NCBI RefSeq assembly: GCF_900188025.1
Contig: NZ_FZNO01000025.1
Coordinates: 1-64,000 of the forward strand
Direction: 5' to 3'
Source: Blastococcus mobilis
Lineage (GTDB): Bacteria; Actinomycetota; Actinomycetes; Mycobacteriales; Geodermatophilaceae
DNA: 64,000 nucleotides
Positions 48,683 through 57,790 of the stretch are shown here, piece by piece. Position 1 is the stretch's first letter, and every line of letters begins with the position of its first letter. The notes under the pieces are model-generated. The model worked only from the letters and a program-made list of their open reading frames with translations. It was not told where the DNA came from and ran no database searches. The position numbers and the translations under genes were made by a program.

Positions 48683-49690
48683 TCAGCGGGGGCGGGTGGT
48701 CCGGTCGACCAGGTCGATCGCGGTGCACAGACCGAGCGCCATCGCCCGGCCACTGGTCGCACCCGTCGCCAGCAACCCCGCCATGGCCGGAGCCAGCGGC
48801 CGCTCACCGACCAGCGCATGGAGGACGGCCGCGTACTCGCCGCTGACCCGGCCGCACGCGGCGTGCCGGAGCAGCGCCCGGGACAACTCGGTCGTGCGGC
48901 CGGCCGCCAGGGCGTAGACGCCCGCCGCGAACCGCTCGGCCGACGGGTGGCCGAGCAGGACCAGGCCGGCGACGGTGCCGGCCATGACGTCGTCGCCGGC
49001 CGGGGTCAGACCGGGGCCGAGGCCGACCAGCCGGGTCGCGGTGCGGAGGGCTGCGTCGAGGTCGGCACGGCGCACCGCTCCGCGCAACGCGGCGAGCGGT
49101 CCACCGGGCCCGACGGGCAGGCCGGGCAGGGTGAAGGCGCTGTGGGGCACCCCCTCGCCGTAGAGGGCGTTGCGCAGCTGGCGCACCCCTTCGGGCAGCA
49201 GCGCCGGCCGCAGGCTCGGCAGCTTCGGCCGCGGGTTCCACCAGGCGGCGGCGCTGACGGCCAGGTCGCCGACGACGATCCGACCACCACCGACCTCCGC
49301 CGGTGCGCCGGCCGGGACCCCGACGAGCGGACGGCCGTTGCTCGGGCGGAACAGCACACAGCCCAACGGCAACCGGGCGGCGTCATTGGTCAACACGCCG
49401 ACGACGTCGCCTCCGCGGTCGTTGGGGATGTGGATGTACACGGCGGCGGGCACGCTCATGAGCACCCGCGCCGGGCGCACCGGCCCGCGCAGGAGCTCCG
49501 CGACACCGGTGCTCGCCGCGGCCGGCACCGCAGTGGCCGCGCGGGCGGGTCGGGCGGTCCGTGCGGCCGCCCGCGCCGAGGCGCGAGGAAGAGGGATCGT
49601 GGGAACTCCGGCGCGCGCAGCTCGGCCGCGCTGCGGCGCACCCGTTTCGTGGCGGCTGCCCGCGGCACTGGTCTCGTCGAACACGCGCAT
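48683..49690 (-). CDS. DUF2877 / AllH-like protein
   Basis: 335 residues. The C-terminal half has GLGPGLTPAGDDVMAGTVAG and LLATGATSGRAMALGL, the signature of the DUF2877 family, which includes AllH, a subunit tied to oxamate carbamoyltransferase in allantoin degradation. The first 75 or so residues are Arg/Ala-rich and poorly structured, so the true start may be later. It is divergent from a PucR-type regulator, which supports a role in purine or ureide catabolism, but no other gene of that pathway is present. Confidence 0.75.
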   Translation of the reverse strand: MRVFDETSAAGSRHETGAPQRGRAARAGVPTIPLPRASARAAARTARPARAATAVPAAASTGVAELLRGPVRPARVLMSVPAAVYIHIPNDRGGDVVGVLTNDAARLPLGCVLFRPSNGRPLVGVPAGAPAEVGGGRIVVGDLAVSAAAWWNPRPKLPSLRPALLPEGVRQLRNALYGEGVPHSAFTLPGLPVGPGGPLAALRGAVRRADLDAALRTATRLVGLGPGLTPAGDDVMAGTVAGLVLLGHPSAERFAAGVYALAAGRTTELSRALLRHAACGRVSGEYAAVLHALVGERPLAPAMAGLLATGATSGRAMALGLCTAIDLVDRTTRPR

Positions 49691-49962
49691 GTCGACCCTT
49701 CGGCGGAGGGGCGACGGGAGGCGCCCTGATACCCCCCGCCAGGTCCCGTTCCACGCCCGCCGTGCACGGAGGGTGGGTGATCGCCGAGGTGCGGCGACGG
49801 CCTACGATCCAGCAAACGGGGTGGCCCGGGTCTCGAACCTATGCGGCGCGTCGCACGCCCTCGTATGGCGGAACTCGCCAAGAATGGACCTGGCTGTCCG
49901 GGGACTCCTGACAGGCTCCAGCGGTGTGGCAACCTGGACCGCGACAATGAGGGGGATGCGTC

Positions 49963-51909
49963 GTGACCCACGGTGAGGCTTCACTGATGACTCCCACGCA
50001 CCGTGACGGCTCCGTTCCGTTCCGGCGCAACTGGGCCGTCGCCGAGTCGCGGGCCGAGACGCCGCGCGACGACCGCAGCAGTTGGCAGGAGCGGATGGGC
50101 CTGACGGTCGAGGAGGCGCTCCGCCTTCCTGGGCTCGGCGGTACTCAGGTGGCTGCGGGATCGGCAGGCCTGGGCCGCGTGGTGCGGCACATGGTCGTCG
50201 ACGACCCGGCCGATCCGCTGGCGGTGGCAGGGCCGGACGTGCTCGTGGTCCTCGGTGCGCGCCTACCGCCCGCCGACCGGGTGAACTGCCGCGCCCTCGT
50301 GGAGCGGCTGGAATCCATGGGCACCGCGGCGCTGGCCTTCCGTCGGACCGAGGGGCCCGCACCGATCCCCGGCGAGGTGCTCGCCGAGGCCGACCGCCGG
50401 GGCCTGCCGGTGCTGGCCCTGCCCGCCGGGGTCCGCCTCGACGAGATGGTGTCCGAGGTTCTGGGAGCCGTGGTCACCAAGCAGAGCCAGGCGCTGGCGC
50501 TTTCCTCCCGGATGGACGACGAGTTCATGGAGGTGGCCCTCACCGGCGGTGGGCTGGCCGAGGTGACGCAGCGGCTGGCCGTGATGCTGGAGGGGACCGC
50601 CGTTCTCGGGCTGGGCCCGGACCGGGAGATCGTCACCAGTGCCGGACCCCGGGACGACGTCGTCGAGATCGGCGACTGGCTGTGGCTGCTGGACGCCGCG
50701 GCCGACGACGCTCTGGCCGAGCTCGCGCCGTCCCGCCGACTGTCCGGCGTCCGGGCCGACCAGACGGTGGTCACGCCGGCCGACGTGCTGGCGGACGCCG
50801 ATCTGTCCCCGGCCGACGGCATCCTGCTCGTCCCCGGTCATCACGAGCTGCCCGGCGGCGTCGGCGAGTACGCCGTCGCGCCGATCATGGCCGGGGAGCA
50901 GCGGCACGGCTGGCTCGTCGCGGTGCACCGGAGCGGCGCGATGATGCTGGGCGCCGGTGGTGTCCTCGAGCGTGCCGCGGTCATCGCGGCGCTCTCGGTG
51001 ATCCGCCTCCAGGCCGTGCACTCCGTGGAGCTGCGATTCCAGGGGGACCTGGTGCGCCGGCTCGTCGGAGGGTCCGTGGGCCACACCGAGCGGACGCTGG
51101 CCTACACCCGGTCCTTCGGATGGCGGCTCGACGGCCCCGTCGCCGTGCTGGTCACCGCCACCGAGACCGTCGCCGACGCCGCGGCGGACCCGACCAAGGC
51201 CCTCGACGTCCTGGACCGTCTCGCCGACGGTTGGCGGGCCGCTCTCGAGCCGGAGGTCGCCGGAGCCGCCGTGGCCGGGCTCGCCACCGAGATCGTGACG
51301 CTGCTGCCGCTGGACGGCCGGACGCCGGAGGAGCTGTCGGCCCTGGTCTCCGCAGTGACCTCACGGGTCAACGGCCGGTTGCGCCGGGTCGGGCGGCTGC
51401 TCGGCACCGGTATCGGCCGGCCGGCGGACTCGCTCTCGGCCCTGGCCGAGGCGCACCGGCAGGCCCAGCGGGCGCTCGGCGTCGGCCAGGAGATCCACGG
51501 CGGCTCGGCCGTCACGCACTTCGATCAGCTGGGAGTCTTCCGGCTCCTGTCGCTGATCCCCGACAGCACCGAGCTGCGGACCTACGTCGACGAGGTGCTC
51601 GGCCCGCTGGCCGATGCCGCGGACCCCGACTCCGCCGACCTCCGCGACACCCTGCGGGTGCTGCTGGAGACCAACCTCAACGTCGCGGAGTCCGCACGCC
51701 GGTTGCACTTCCACTACAACACCATGCGCTACCGGATCGGGAAGCTGGAGCGGCTGCTCGGCCCCTTCACCACCGATCCCACGCTCCGGCTCAACCTGCT
51801 GCTGGCGCTGCACGCGGCGCGGATGCGCGGGCTGGACCAGCCGCACCGGCCGCCGGTGGAGGCCGGCCTGAACCTGCCGCTGGACGACGGTCTGGACGCG
51901 CTGGTCTGA
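49963..51909 (+). CDS. PucR-family transcriptional regulator
   Basis: 648 residues. An N-terminal PucR ligand domain (about 45-170, LTVEEALRLPGLGG), a GAF/GGDEF-like middle and a C-terminal HTH_30 (LRDTLRVLLETNLNVAESAR, then RLHFHYNTMRYRIGKLERLL). PucR proteins control purine catabolism. GTG 49963 has GAGGGGG at eight bases; ATG 49987 is an alternative. It is divergent from the AllH-like gene across 272 bp that probably contain both promoters. Confidence 0.88.
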   Translation: MTHGEASLMTPTHRDGSVPFRRNWAVAESRAETPRDDRSSWQERMGLTVEEALRLPGLGGTQVAAGSAGLGRVVRHMVVDDPADPLAVAGPDVLVVLGARLPPADRVNCRALVERLESMGTAALAFRRTEGPAPIPGEVLAEADRRGLPVLALPAGVRLDEMVSEVLGAVVTKQSQALALSSRMDDEFMEVALTGGGLAEVTQRLAVMLEGTAVLGLGPDREIVTSAGPRDDVVEIGDWLWLLDAAADDALAELAPSRRLSGVRADQTVVTPADVLADADLSPADGILLVPGHHELPGGVGEYAVAPIMAGEQRHGWLVAVHRSGAMMLGAGGVLERAAVIAALSVIRLQAVHSVELRFQGDLVRRLVGGSVGHTERTLAYTRSFGWRLDGPVAVLVTATETVADAAADPTKALDVLDRLADGWRAALEPEVAGAAVAGLATEIVTLLPLDGRTPEELSALVSAVTSRVNGRLRRVGRLLGTGIGRPADSLSALAEAHRQAQRALGVGQEIHGGSAVTHFDQLGVFRLLSLIPDSTELRTYVDEVLGPLADAADPDSADLRDTLRVLLETNLNVAESARRLHFHYNTMRYRIGKLERLLGPFTTDPTLRLNLLLALHAARMRGLDQPHRPPVEAGLNLPLDDGLDALV

Positions 51910-51994
51910 GACCCGGCCGCGCCAGGACTGCGGACGCCCCGGCTGGGGCAGGCTGGGGTGGTGCCGCACGGGGCGGCGTCCTGAGGAGGTTCCC

Positions 51995-52753
51995 GTGACC
52001 GAAGCCGTCCGTCCCCTGTCCGGCAAGGTCGCGCTGGTCACCGGCGCGTCGTCGGGCATCGGCGAGGCCACCGCCGTCGCCCTCGCCGAAGCCGGTGCCG
52101 CGGTGGCGATCGGGGCACGACGCAAGGATCGGCTCGACGCACTGGCCGGCCGGCTGCGCGAGGACGGCGCCGCGGTGCTGCAGCTGGACCTCGACGTCAC
52201 CGACGAGCAGGCGTGCGCGGACGCCGTCCGCCGGACTCGGGAGGAGCTCGGCGGGCTCGACGTCCTGGTGAACAACGCCGGGGTGATGCTGCTCGGCACG
52301 ATCGTGGGCGCCGACCCCGAGGACTGGCGCCGGATGCTCTCCACCAACGTCCTGGGCGTCATGTACATGACCCACGCCGCGATCGAGGGCATGGTCGAGC
52401 AGGGGTCGGGCGACATCGTGAACATGTCCAGCGTCGCCGGGCGGACCGTGCGGAAGGGCGCGGGGGTCTACAACGCCAGCAAGTGGGCGGTGAACGCCTT
52501 CAGCGAGTCGCTGCGGCAGGAAGTGACCGGCCGGGGCGTGCGGATCTCCCTGGTCGAGCCGGGCGCGGTGGCGACCGAGCTGCGCGACCACATCACCCAG
52601 CCGGCGGCGAAGGCGTCGGCTGAGCAGATGTACACGAGCATGCGCTCGCTGGAGTCCGAGGACATCGCGCGCGCCGTGGTCTACGTGGTCAGCCAGCCGC
52701 CGCACGTCGCCGTCAACGAGATCCTGGTGCGCCCCACCGACCAGGAGCGGTAG
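51995..52753 (+). CDS. SDR-family oxidoreductase
   Basis: 252-residue classical short-chain dehydrogenase: cofactor motif VTGASSGIGEATA, NNAGVMLLG, catalytic Ser in NMSSVAGR and YNASK (Tyr, Lys). The basic GARRKDR after strand 2 suggests NADPH. Substrate unknown; the closest general type is the YdfG-like serine/hydroxy-acid group. GAGGAGG precedes GTG 51995. A stop-anchored hairpin follows. Confidence 0.9.
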   Translation: MTEAVRPLSGKVALVTGASSGIGEATAVALAEAGAAVAIGARRKDRLDALAGRLREDGAAVLQLDLDVTDEQACADAVRRTREELGGLDVLVNNAGVMLLGTIVGADPEDWRRMLSTNVLGVMYMTHAAIEGMVEQGSGDIVNMSSVAGRTVRKGAGVYNASKWAVNAFSESLRQEVTGRGVRISLVEPGAVATELRDHITQPAAKASAEQMYTSMRSLESEDIARAVVYVVSQPPHVAVNEILVRPTDQER

Positions 52754-52816
52754 AGAAAGGACCCCCTCCTCCCCACCCCTCGCACGCTCGGGGCGGTACC
52801 CGGGAGGGGGCCTTGG
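52751..52816 (+). repeat. Stop-anchored GC hairpin element after the SDR gene
   Basis: Starts at the TAG as TAGAGAAAGGACCCCCTCC. CCCCCTCC pairs with GGAGGGGG near 52804-52811. It sits between two convergent genes and could terminate both. Confidence 0.7.
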
Positions 52817-52843
52817 CCAGGAGGTCCTCGGTCCAGGAGGTCC

Positions 52844-54385
52844 TCAGTCGTGGAAGACCTCGAGGTCGGCACCCATCTCCACCAGGCGCTCGTAGAGGTG
52901 TTCGTAGCCGCGGGCGATGATGTCGACGTTGCGCAGGACCGACGTCCCCTTCGCCGCGAGCATCGCCAGGAGGATGCAGACGGCGGGGCGCAGCGCCGGC
53001 GGGCAGACGACCTCGGCGCTGGACCAGCGGGTCGGCCCGTTGACCAGCACGCGGTGCGGGTCCATCAGGCGGACGTCGGCACCGAGCCGGGTGAGGTCGG
53101 ACAGGTGGATGGCACGGTTGTCGTAGACCCAGTCGTGGATCAGCGTCGAGCCGGCCGCCTGCGCCGCGATCACCGCGAAGAACGGCAGGTTGTCGATGTT
53201 GAGGCCCGGGAACGGCATCGGGTGGATCTTGTCGATGGGGGCGTGCAGCTCCGACGGGTGGATCGTGATGTCGGCCAGCCGGGTGTGCCCGTTGTCGGCG
53301 AGGTACTCCGGCGAGAGCTCGTAGCGCAGGCCCATCTCGGCGAGCACGGCCAGCTCGATCTCCAGGAAGTCGATCGGCGCACGCTCGACGGTGAGCTCGG
53401 AGCCGGTGACGATGCCGGCGGTGAGCAGGCTCATCGCCTCCACCGGGTCCTCGCTGATCGTGTAGTCCACGTCGGCGTCGAGGACCGACCGGCCGTGGAC
53501 GACGAGCGTCGTCGTCCCGAGGCCGTCGATGCCGACGCCGAGCAGCTGCAGGTAGAGGCACAGGTCCTGGACCATGTAGTTGGAGCTGGCGTTGCGGATG
53601 ACGGTCGTGCCGTCGGTCCGGGCGGCGGCGAGCAGGGCGTTCTCGGTCACGGTGTCGCCCCGCTCGGTCAGCACGATGGCCCGGCCGGGGGCGCCGGTGT
53701 GCCGCACGGTGGCGTGGTACTCACCGGCCCGGGCCTCCACCTCCAGGCCGAAGGGGCGCAGCGCGATCATGTGCGGCTGGACGGTGCGGGTTCCGAGGTC
53801 GCAGCCGCCGGCGTAGGGCAGCTCGAAGGTCTGCGCGCGGTGCAGCAGCGGGCCCAGGAACATGATGATGCTGCGGGTGCGGCGCGCGGCGTCGGCGTCG
53901 ATGGCGGCGAGGTCCAGCTCGTCGGGGACGACGAGGGTGAGGTCGCGCCCGGCCGGGTCCCAGGTGGCCGAGACGCCGATCGACCGGAGCACGTCGAGGA
54001 TGCGCTCCACCTCCACGATGCGGGCCACGTTGCGCAGCGTCGTCCGCCCGCGGTTGAGCAGCGCGGCGCAGAGGAGGGCGACGGCGGCGTTCTTCGACGA
54101 CTTCACCACGACGCTGCCACGGAGTGGATGCCCGCCGTTGACCCGCAGATGGGTGGGCCCGGTCGGTCCGAGACTGATCAGCTCGCTCTCCAGCGCGGCG
54201 GAGAGCCGGTCCAGCAGCTCGAGGGTGAGGTTCTGGTTGCCCTGCTCGATGCGGGCGATCGCGCTCTGGCTCGTGCCGAGCCGCGTGGCCAGCTGCTGCT
54301 GGGTGAGCCCGCGGTGCCTGCGGGCGTCGCGGACCAGGGCCCCGATGCGGTGCGTGCTGGACTGGGGAACGTCGGTGAGCGTCAC
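52844..54385 (-). CDS. HTH (Xre)-MurA-like fusion: UDP-GlcNAc 1-carboxyvinyltransferase paralogue
   Basis: 513 residues. Residues about 13-68 are an Xre helix-turn-helix (LVRDARRHRGLTQQQLATRL, then GTSQSAIARIEQG). The rest is an EPSP/MurA-type transferase with K98-N99 (SSKNAAVALLCAALL), the active-site Cys195 in AGGCDLGTRTVQPHM and an Asp at 398 (FPGLNIDNLPFF) matching the MurA general base position. Catalytic residues look kept, so it may both make enolpyruvyl-UDP-GlcNAc and bind DNA. Leaderless GTG 54385 with a palindrome over its -10 suggests self-control. It may be a second MurA; the main murA is not in the window. Confidence 0.85.
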   Translation of the reverse strand: MTLTDVPQSSTHRIGALVRDARRHRGLTQQQLATRLGTSQSAIARIEQGNQNLTLELLDRLSAALESELISLGPTGPTHLRVNGGHPLRGSVVVKSSKNAAVALLCAALLNRGRTTLRNVARIVEVERILDVLRSIGVSATWDPAGRDLTLVVPDELDLAAIDADAARRTRSIIMFLGPLLHRAQTFELPYAGGCDLGTRTVQPHMIALRPFGLEVEARAGEYHATVRHTGAPGRAIVLTERGDTVTENALLAAARTDGTTVIRNASSNYMVQDLCLYLQLLGVGIDGLGTTTLVVHGRSVLDADVDYTISEDPVEAMSLLTAGIVTGSELTVERAPIDFLEIELAVLAEMGLRYELSPEYLADNGHTRLADITIHPSELHAPIDKIHPMPFPGLNIDNLPFFAVIAAQAAGSTLIHDWVYDNRAIHLSDLTRLGADVRLMDPHRVLVNGPTRWSSAEVVCPPALRPAVCILLAMLAAKGTSVLRNVDIIARGYEHLYERLVEMGADLEVFHD

Positions 54386-54391
54386 GGGGGC

Positions 54392-54413
54392 AGATTATCT
54401 CGCATATGAGATA
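54392..54413 (-). promoter_or_regulatory. Leaderless promoter with overlapping palindromic operator
   Basis: On the minus strand TAATCT (54392-54397) lies six bases before the GTG start, a leaderless arrangement. The inverted repeat TATCTC-N6-GAGATA (54396-54413) overlaps the -10. It is the most AT-rich short stretch nearby, and Xre-type proteins bind such dyads, so autoregulation by the encoded HTH domain is likely. Confidence 0.65.
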
Positions 54414-54596
54414 GAGCCCGGTTCCGACGCGCAGAGCGCGAGCACCCGGTGCAGCCGGCGCTCGCGCGGCGACGTCAGGTCAGGGTCGTCGCGAGGGTTC
54501 CCCGCCAGTCGAACAGCACCGCCCGGAAGCCCACGACCGACATCCTGCCGTCGGCAGGGGGTGCGCGCGTGGGGGCATGCCCGCCAGACTGCGGCG

Positions 54597-55343
54597 ATGG
54601 ACGTACTCGTCACCGGTGGGACCGGACGGCTCGGGCAACGGCTGACGGCGCCTCTGCAGGCGGCGGGGCACACGGTCAGGCAGATGTCGCGGCGCGGTAC
54701 GGGACCGGGCGGGGTCCGGGGTGACCTGGCGACCGGCTTCGACCTGACGTCGGCTCTGGGCGGCGCCGAGGCCGTGGTGCACGCGGCCAGCGATCCGCGC
54801 GGCGACCCGTGGCAGGTCGACGTCGCCGGCACCCGCCGGCTGGTGGAGGCGGTCGACCGCAGCCGGATGCGGCACCTGGTCTACGTGTCGATCGTCGGGG
54901 TGGACCGGATCCCGTACGGCTACTACCGCGCGAAGTTCGCCGCCGAGCAGGTGCTGCTCGCCTCCGGTCTCCCGGTGACGCTGGTGCGGGTGACCCAGTT
55001 CCACGACTTCGTCGACACCCTGCTCGACACCGCCCGCCGCGGGCCGGTGCTCCCGGTGCCGATGGGCTGGCAGGTGCAGCCGGTCGACGTCGGCGAGGTC
55101 GCGGCGCACCTCGCCGAGGTGGTCGGCCGCCCGCCGGCGGGCGGGGTGGTGGAGTACGGGGGTCCGGAGGCACTCTCCGCCGCCGACCTGGCCCGCGCGT
55201 GGGCGGGGGTCCGTGCCCCCGGTGCCCACGTCGTGGTCACGCCCGTGCCGGGGAAGCTGGGCGCGGCGTTCCGCGACGGCGCGGCTCTGCCCACCGGCGG
55301 CGAGCGGGGACGACGGACCTACGGCGAGCATCTCCGCGGCTGA
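54597..55343 (+). CDS. NmrA/atypical SDR NAD(P)-binding protein
   Basis: 248 residues with the Rossmann loop VTGGTGRLGQRL at the start, VVHAASDPRG and HLVYVSIVGVDRIPYGYY followed by K. It lacks the classical short-chain catalytic pattern downstream, as in NmrA-like or complex I NDUFA9-type atypical SDRs. ATG 54597 is chosen because the Rossmann strand starts right there. Function unknown. Confidence 0.85.
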   Translation: MDVLVTGGTGRLGQRLTAPLQAAGHTVRQMSRRGTGPGGVRGDLATGFDLTSALGGAEAVVHAASDPRGDPWQVDVAGTRRLVEAVDRSRMRHLVYVSIVGVDRIPYGYYRAKFAAEQVLLASGLPVTLVRVTQFHDFVDTLLDTARRGPVLPVPMGWQVQPVDVGEVAAHLAEVVGRPPAGGVVEYGGPEALSAADLARAWAGVRAPGAHVVVTPVPGKLGAAFRDGAALPTGGERGRRTYGEHLRG

Positions 55344-55435
55344 GCCGACCGCGCGTCTCCTGCCAGAACCCGCAGCGCGACGGACGGGGCCGGTGCGAGG
55401 TCCGATATCCGCCGGAGACCGTCGGGCCCGCCGCC

Positions 55436-55441
55436 TACTGT
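55436..55441 (+). promoter_or_regulatory. Leaderless-type -10 (TACTGT) for the EamA gene
   Basis: TACTGT is six bases before GTG 55448 and no ribosome-binding site is present. Confidence 0.5.
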
Positions 55442-55447
55442 CCGGGC

Positions 55448-56392
55448 GTGAGCATCCAGGCCCTCGTCCCCGTCCGGTCGGCCGCGCCACCCGGTGGCCG
55501 GACGATCGCCGCTGTCGTCGTCACGGTGCTCGCCTGGGCGTCAGCCTTCGTGGCCATTCGCGGGGTGGGGGAGGACCTGTCTCCGGGGGCGCTGGCACTG
55601 GGTCGCCTCCTGGTCGGCACGGCGGTGCTCGCCCTGCTGATGGTCGGCCGCGGCTGGGTGCGTCCGCGCGGGCGGGAGTGGGGGCTGCTGGTCGTGTGCG
55701 GGGTGGGTTGGTTCGGCGTCTACAACGTGGCGCTCAACGCCGCCGAACAGCACTTGGATGCCGGCACCACGGCGATGCTGGTCAACATCGGCCCGATCCT
55801 GATCGCCGTCTTCGCCGGGCTCCTGCTCGGTGAGGGCTTCCCCCGGTGGCTGGTCGCCGGCATCACCGTCGCGTTCGCCGGCGTCGTGCTCATCGGGCTG
55901 GCCACCCGGAGTGCGCAGACCGACGTGGCCGGCGTCGTCCTGTGCGTGGTGGCGGCGGTCACCTACGCGGGCGGAGTGGTGGCCCAGAAGCCGTTGCTGC
56001 GCCGGCTTCCCGGGCCGCAGGTCACCCTCATGGCCTGCGCCCTGGGCGCGGTCTGCTGCCTGCCCTGGGCCGGCGTGCTGATCGACGAGCTGGCGTCGGC
56101 GCCGGCCGGCTCGGTCCTCGGCATGGTCTACCTCGGAGCGGTGCCGACGGCGCTGGCGTTCAGCACCTGGGCCTACGCCCTGAGCCGGATGGACGCCGGA
56201 CGGCTCGGCGTGACCACCTACCTCGTCCCGCCTCTGGTGATCCTGCTCGGCTGGCTGCTGCTGGACGAGGTGCCGCCGGCGCTGGCGCTGGCCGGTGGCG
56301 CGGTCTGCCTGGCCGGCGTCGCCCTCTCCCGCCGGCGCGACCGGGTGCGCCGGCCGGTCGCGGTCGCGCAGGAGGCCGGCCCGACGGCCTGA
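55448..56392 (+). CDS. EamA/DMT-family exporter
   Basis: 314 residues with ten predicted membrane helices in two EamA halves. Family features include VLAWASAFVAIRGVGEDLSP, LGRLLVGTAVLALLMVGRG, VALNAAEQHLDAGTTAML and LGAVPTALAFSTWAYALSRM. Members export amino acids or other metabolites; the substrate cannot be read from sequence. Confidence 0.9.
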   Translation: MSIQALVPVRSAAPPGGRTIAAVVVTVLAWASAFVAIRGVGEDLSPGALALGRLLVGTAVLALLMVGRGWVRPRGREWGLLVVCGVGWFGVYNVALNAAEQHLDAGTTAMLVNIGPILIAVFAGLLLGEGFPRWLVAGITVAFAGVVLIGLATRSAQTDVAGVVLCVVAAVTYAGGVVAQKPLLRRLPGPQVTLMACALGAVCCLPWAGVLIDELASAPAGSVLGMVYLGAVPTALAFSTWAYALSRMDAGRLGVTTYLVPPLVILLGWLLLDEVPPALALAGGAVCLAGVALSRRRDRVRRPVAVAQEAGPTA

Positions 56393-56400
56393 ACCCTGGC

Positions 56401-56510
56401 GTGCTGCGCGGGCCCCCTCGATCCACGACACCCAGCCGTGGCGATTCACCGCCGCACCCGACCGGCGGCCCGTCGGCGACGTGCTGCGCTTCGAGCCCCC
56501 GGCCGGCTGA
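56401..56510 (+). pseudogene. Remnant of an Acg-type nitroreductase
   Basis: One frame reads RAPSIHDTQPWRF, the N-terminal signature of Acg-family nitroreductase-like proteins (PSxHNTQPW), then stops after about 20 more residues. Nothing further of the roughly 300-residue domain follows. It overlaps no other gene and looks like a deletion scar. Confidence 0.4.
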
Positions 56511-56523
56511 GCCGCTCCGGCGA

Positions 56524-57309
56524 TCAGTCGCGCGGTCGCGCGGGGCCGGACCGGGGGGCGCCGGCGTCGATCTCGTCGGATCCGTGGGCGGCCGGCCGCG
56601 TGCTCCCCGTGCCGGCCGCCAGGGCCTCGTCCCGGACGCGGGCGCGGGCTTCCCGCTCCGCACGCGCCCGCTCCCGCTCCTCCCGCCGGGACGGACGCTC
56701 CGTGTCCACGGGGATCCGGCCCAGCCGCCACAGCGCGGCTCCGGCCAGGGCCAGCCCGAGCGGCAGGGGATAGGCCGCGGCTCGCTCCGTGCCGCCCTCG
56801 CCCAGGTAGGCGGTGACTCCGGTCAGGAAGAAGACCGTCGCCGAGGTGGCGATCAGGCCGAGCAGGGCCAGCGTCGTCGCGACGGCCTCCGACCGCGGGC
56901 GCACCGCGTACGCCAGAGCGATGAGCCCGAGCCCGCCGCCGACGAGGTAGAGCACGGCGCCGACCGCATGCGCGGTGGGGCTGCTGTCGGTCGGGAAGAC
57001 GCCCACCAGCAGCACGCCGAGCGCGGCCGCGCCGAGAAGGACCGGCGCGACCTGGGCGGCACCCCGGAGGAGGACCGGGCGGAGCAGCAGGGCTCCACCG
57101 AGGATCAGGGCCGCCTGGACGACGAAGGAGGCGTTCATCAGCTGGTGGGCGGCCGACTCGGCGGCACCCAGTGCGCTGATGACGTCGTCGGCCCGGGAGT
57201 AGCTCCCCGCGTACCGCGCCTGGGCGAGGGTCTCCATGACGAAGAACTGGAGGGTCAGCAGCCAGGCGATCGCACCCCAGCGGAGCCGGTTCGGGTTCAC
57301 GTCGCCCAT
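56524..57309 (-). CDS. DUF998 membrane protein
   Basis: 261 residues from ATG 57309. Six hydrophobic helices in the pattern of DUF998 (LRWGAIAWLLTLQFFVMETL, with YSRADDVISALG after helix 1 and VGVFPTDSSPTAHAVGA between later helices), then a charged Arg/Glu tail of about 60 residues. Function unknown. The start overlaps the end of the next minus-strand gene by 13 nt, so the two are cotranslated. Confidence 0.82.
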   Translation of the reverse strand: MGDVNPNRLRWGAIAWLLTLQFFVMETLAQARYAGSYSRADDVISALGAAESAAHQLMNASFVVQAALILGGALLLRPVLLRGAAQVAPVLLGAAALGVLLVGVFPTDSSPTAHAVGAVLYLVGGGLGLIALAYAVRPRSEAVATTLALLGLIATSATVFFLTGVTAYLGEGGTERAAAYPLPLGLALAGAALWRLGRIPVDTERPSRREERERARAEREARARVRDEALAAGTGSTRPAAHGSDEIDAGAPRSGPARPRD

Positions 57310-57728
57310 CGTCCCAGGCCGTCGTCGCGGACCCGGTCGAGCACGGCCGCGAACTCTTCCGCGGACAGCCACGACGGGTTGCTTCCCGCGGGCATCCGCA
57401 GCACCTCGGCCGCCGCCATCCGCGGGTCGGCCATGAGCTCGGAGCGGGGAACCGGTTCGGTCAGCAGCGTCAGCCGCACCGGGACGACGGGTCCCTCGGG
57501 ACGGTTCTCCACGTGCCCGGTCACCTCGCCCAGGGCGTGGACCCCGGGGCGGTCACGGCCGCTGAGCCAGAGCAGGCAGGGCTGGCCGGCCGCCATCAGG
57601 TCCAACCGGTAGGAGGGGCGCACGCACCGGTCGAGGACTCGTGACGCGGCAGCCGGCCAGCCGGGGGACAACGTCGCCGGAGGCTGGGCGCTCTTGAGCA
57701 CCCAGCAGGCGACGTCACCCGCGCTCAC
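57297..57728 (-). CDS. EVE/PUA-like domain protein
   Basis: 143 residues. CWVLKSAQPPA at the start, LDLMAAGQPCLLWLSGRDRP and GVHALGEVTGHVENRP in the middle resemble EVE domains, PUA-like folds that bind modified bases. It is about the usual EVE length. GTG 57728 lies at the edge of a hairpin repeat. Family assignment is from general pattern only. Confidence 0.6.
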   Translation of the reverse strand: MSAGDVACWVLKSAQPPATLSPGWPAAASRVLDRCVRPSYRLDLMAAGQPCLLWLSGRDRPGVHALGEVTGHVENRPEGPVVPVRLTLLTEPVPRSELMADPRMAAAEVLRMPAGSNPSWLSAEEFAAVLDRVRDDGLGRWAT

Positions 57729-57730
57729 GG

Positions 57731-57790
57731 CCCTTCTGCAGGGCCCCGCCGCGAGCCTGCGAGTGGTGGGGGGCAGGAGGGTCCTCTTTC
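57731..57790 (-). repeat. Stop-anchored GC hairpin element, minus strand
   Basis: On the minus strand it begins within the TGA of the small gene at 57789 (TGAAAGAGGACCC) and ends GGGGCCCTGCAGAAGGGCC. Almost identical to 911-973 and homologous to the metK and SDR copies. Confidence 0.75.
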
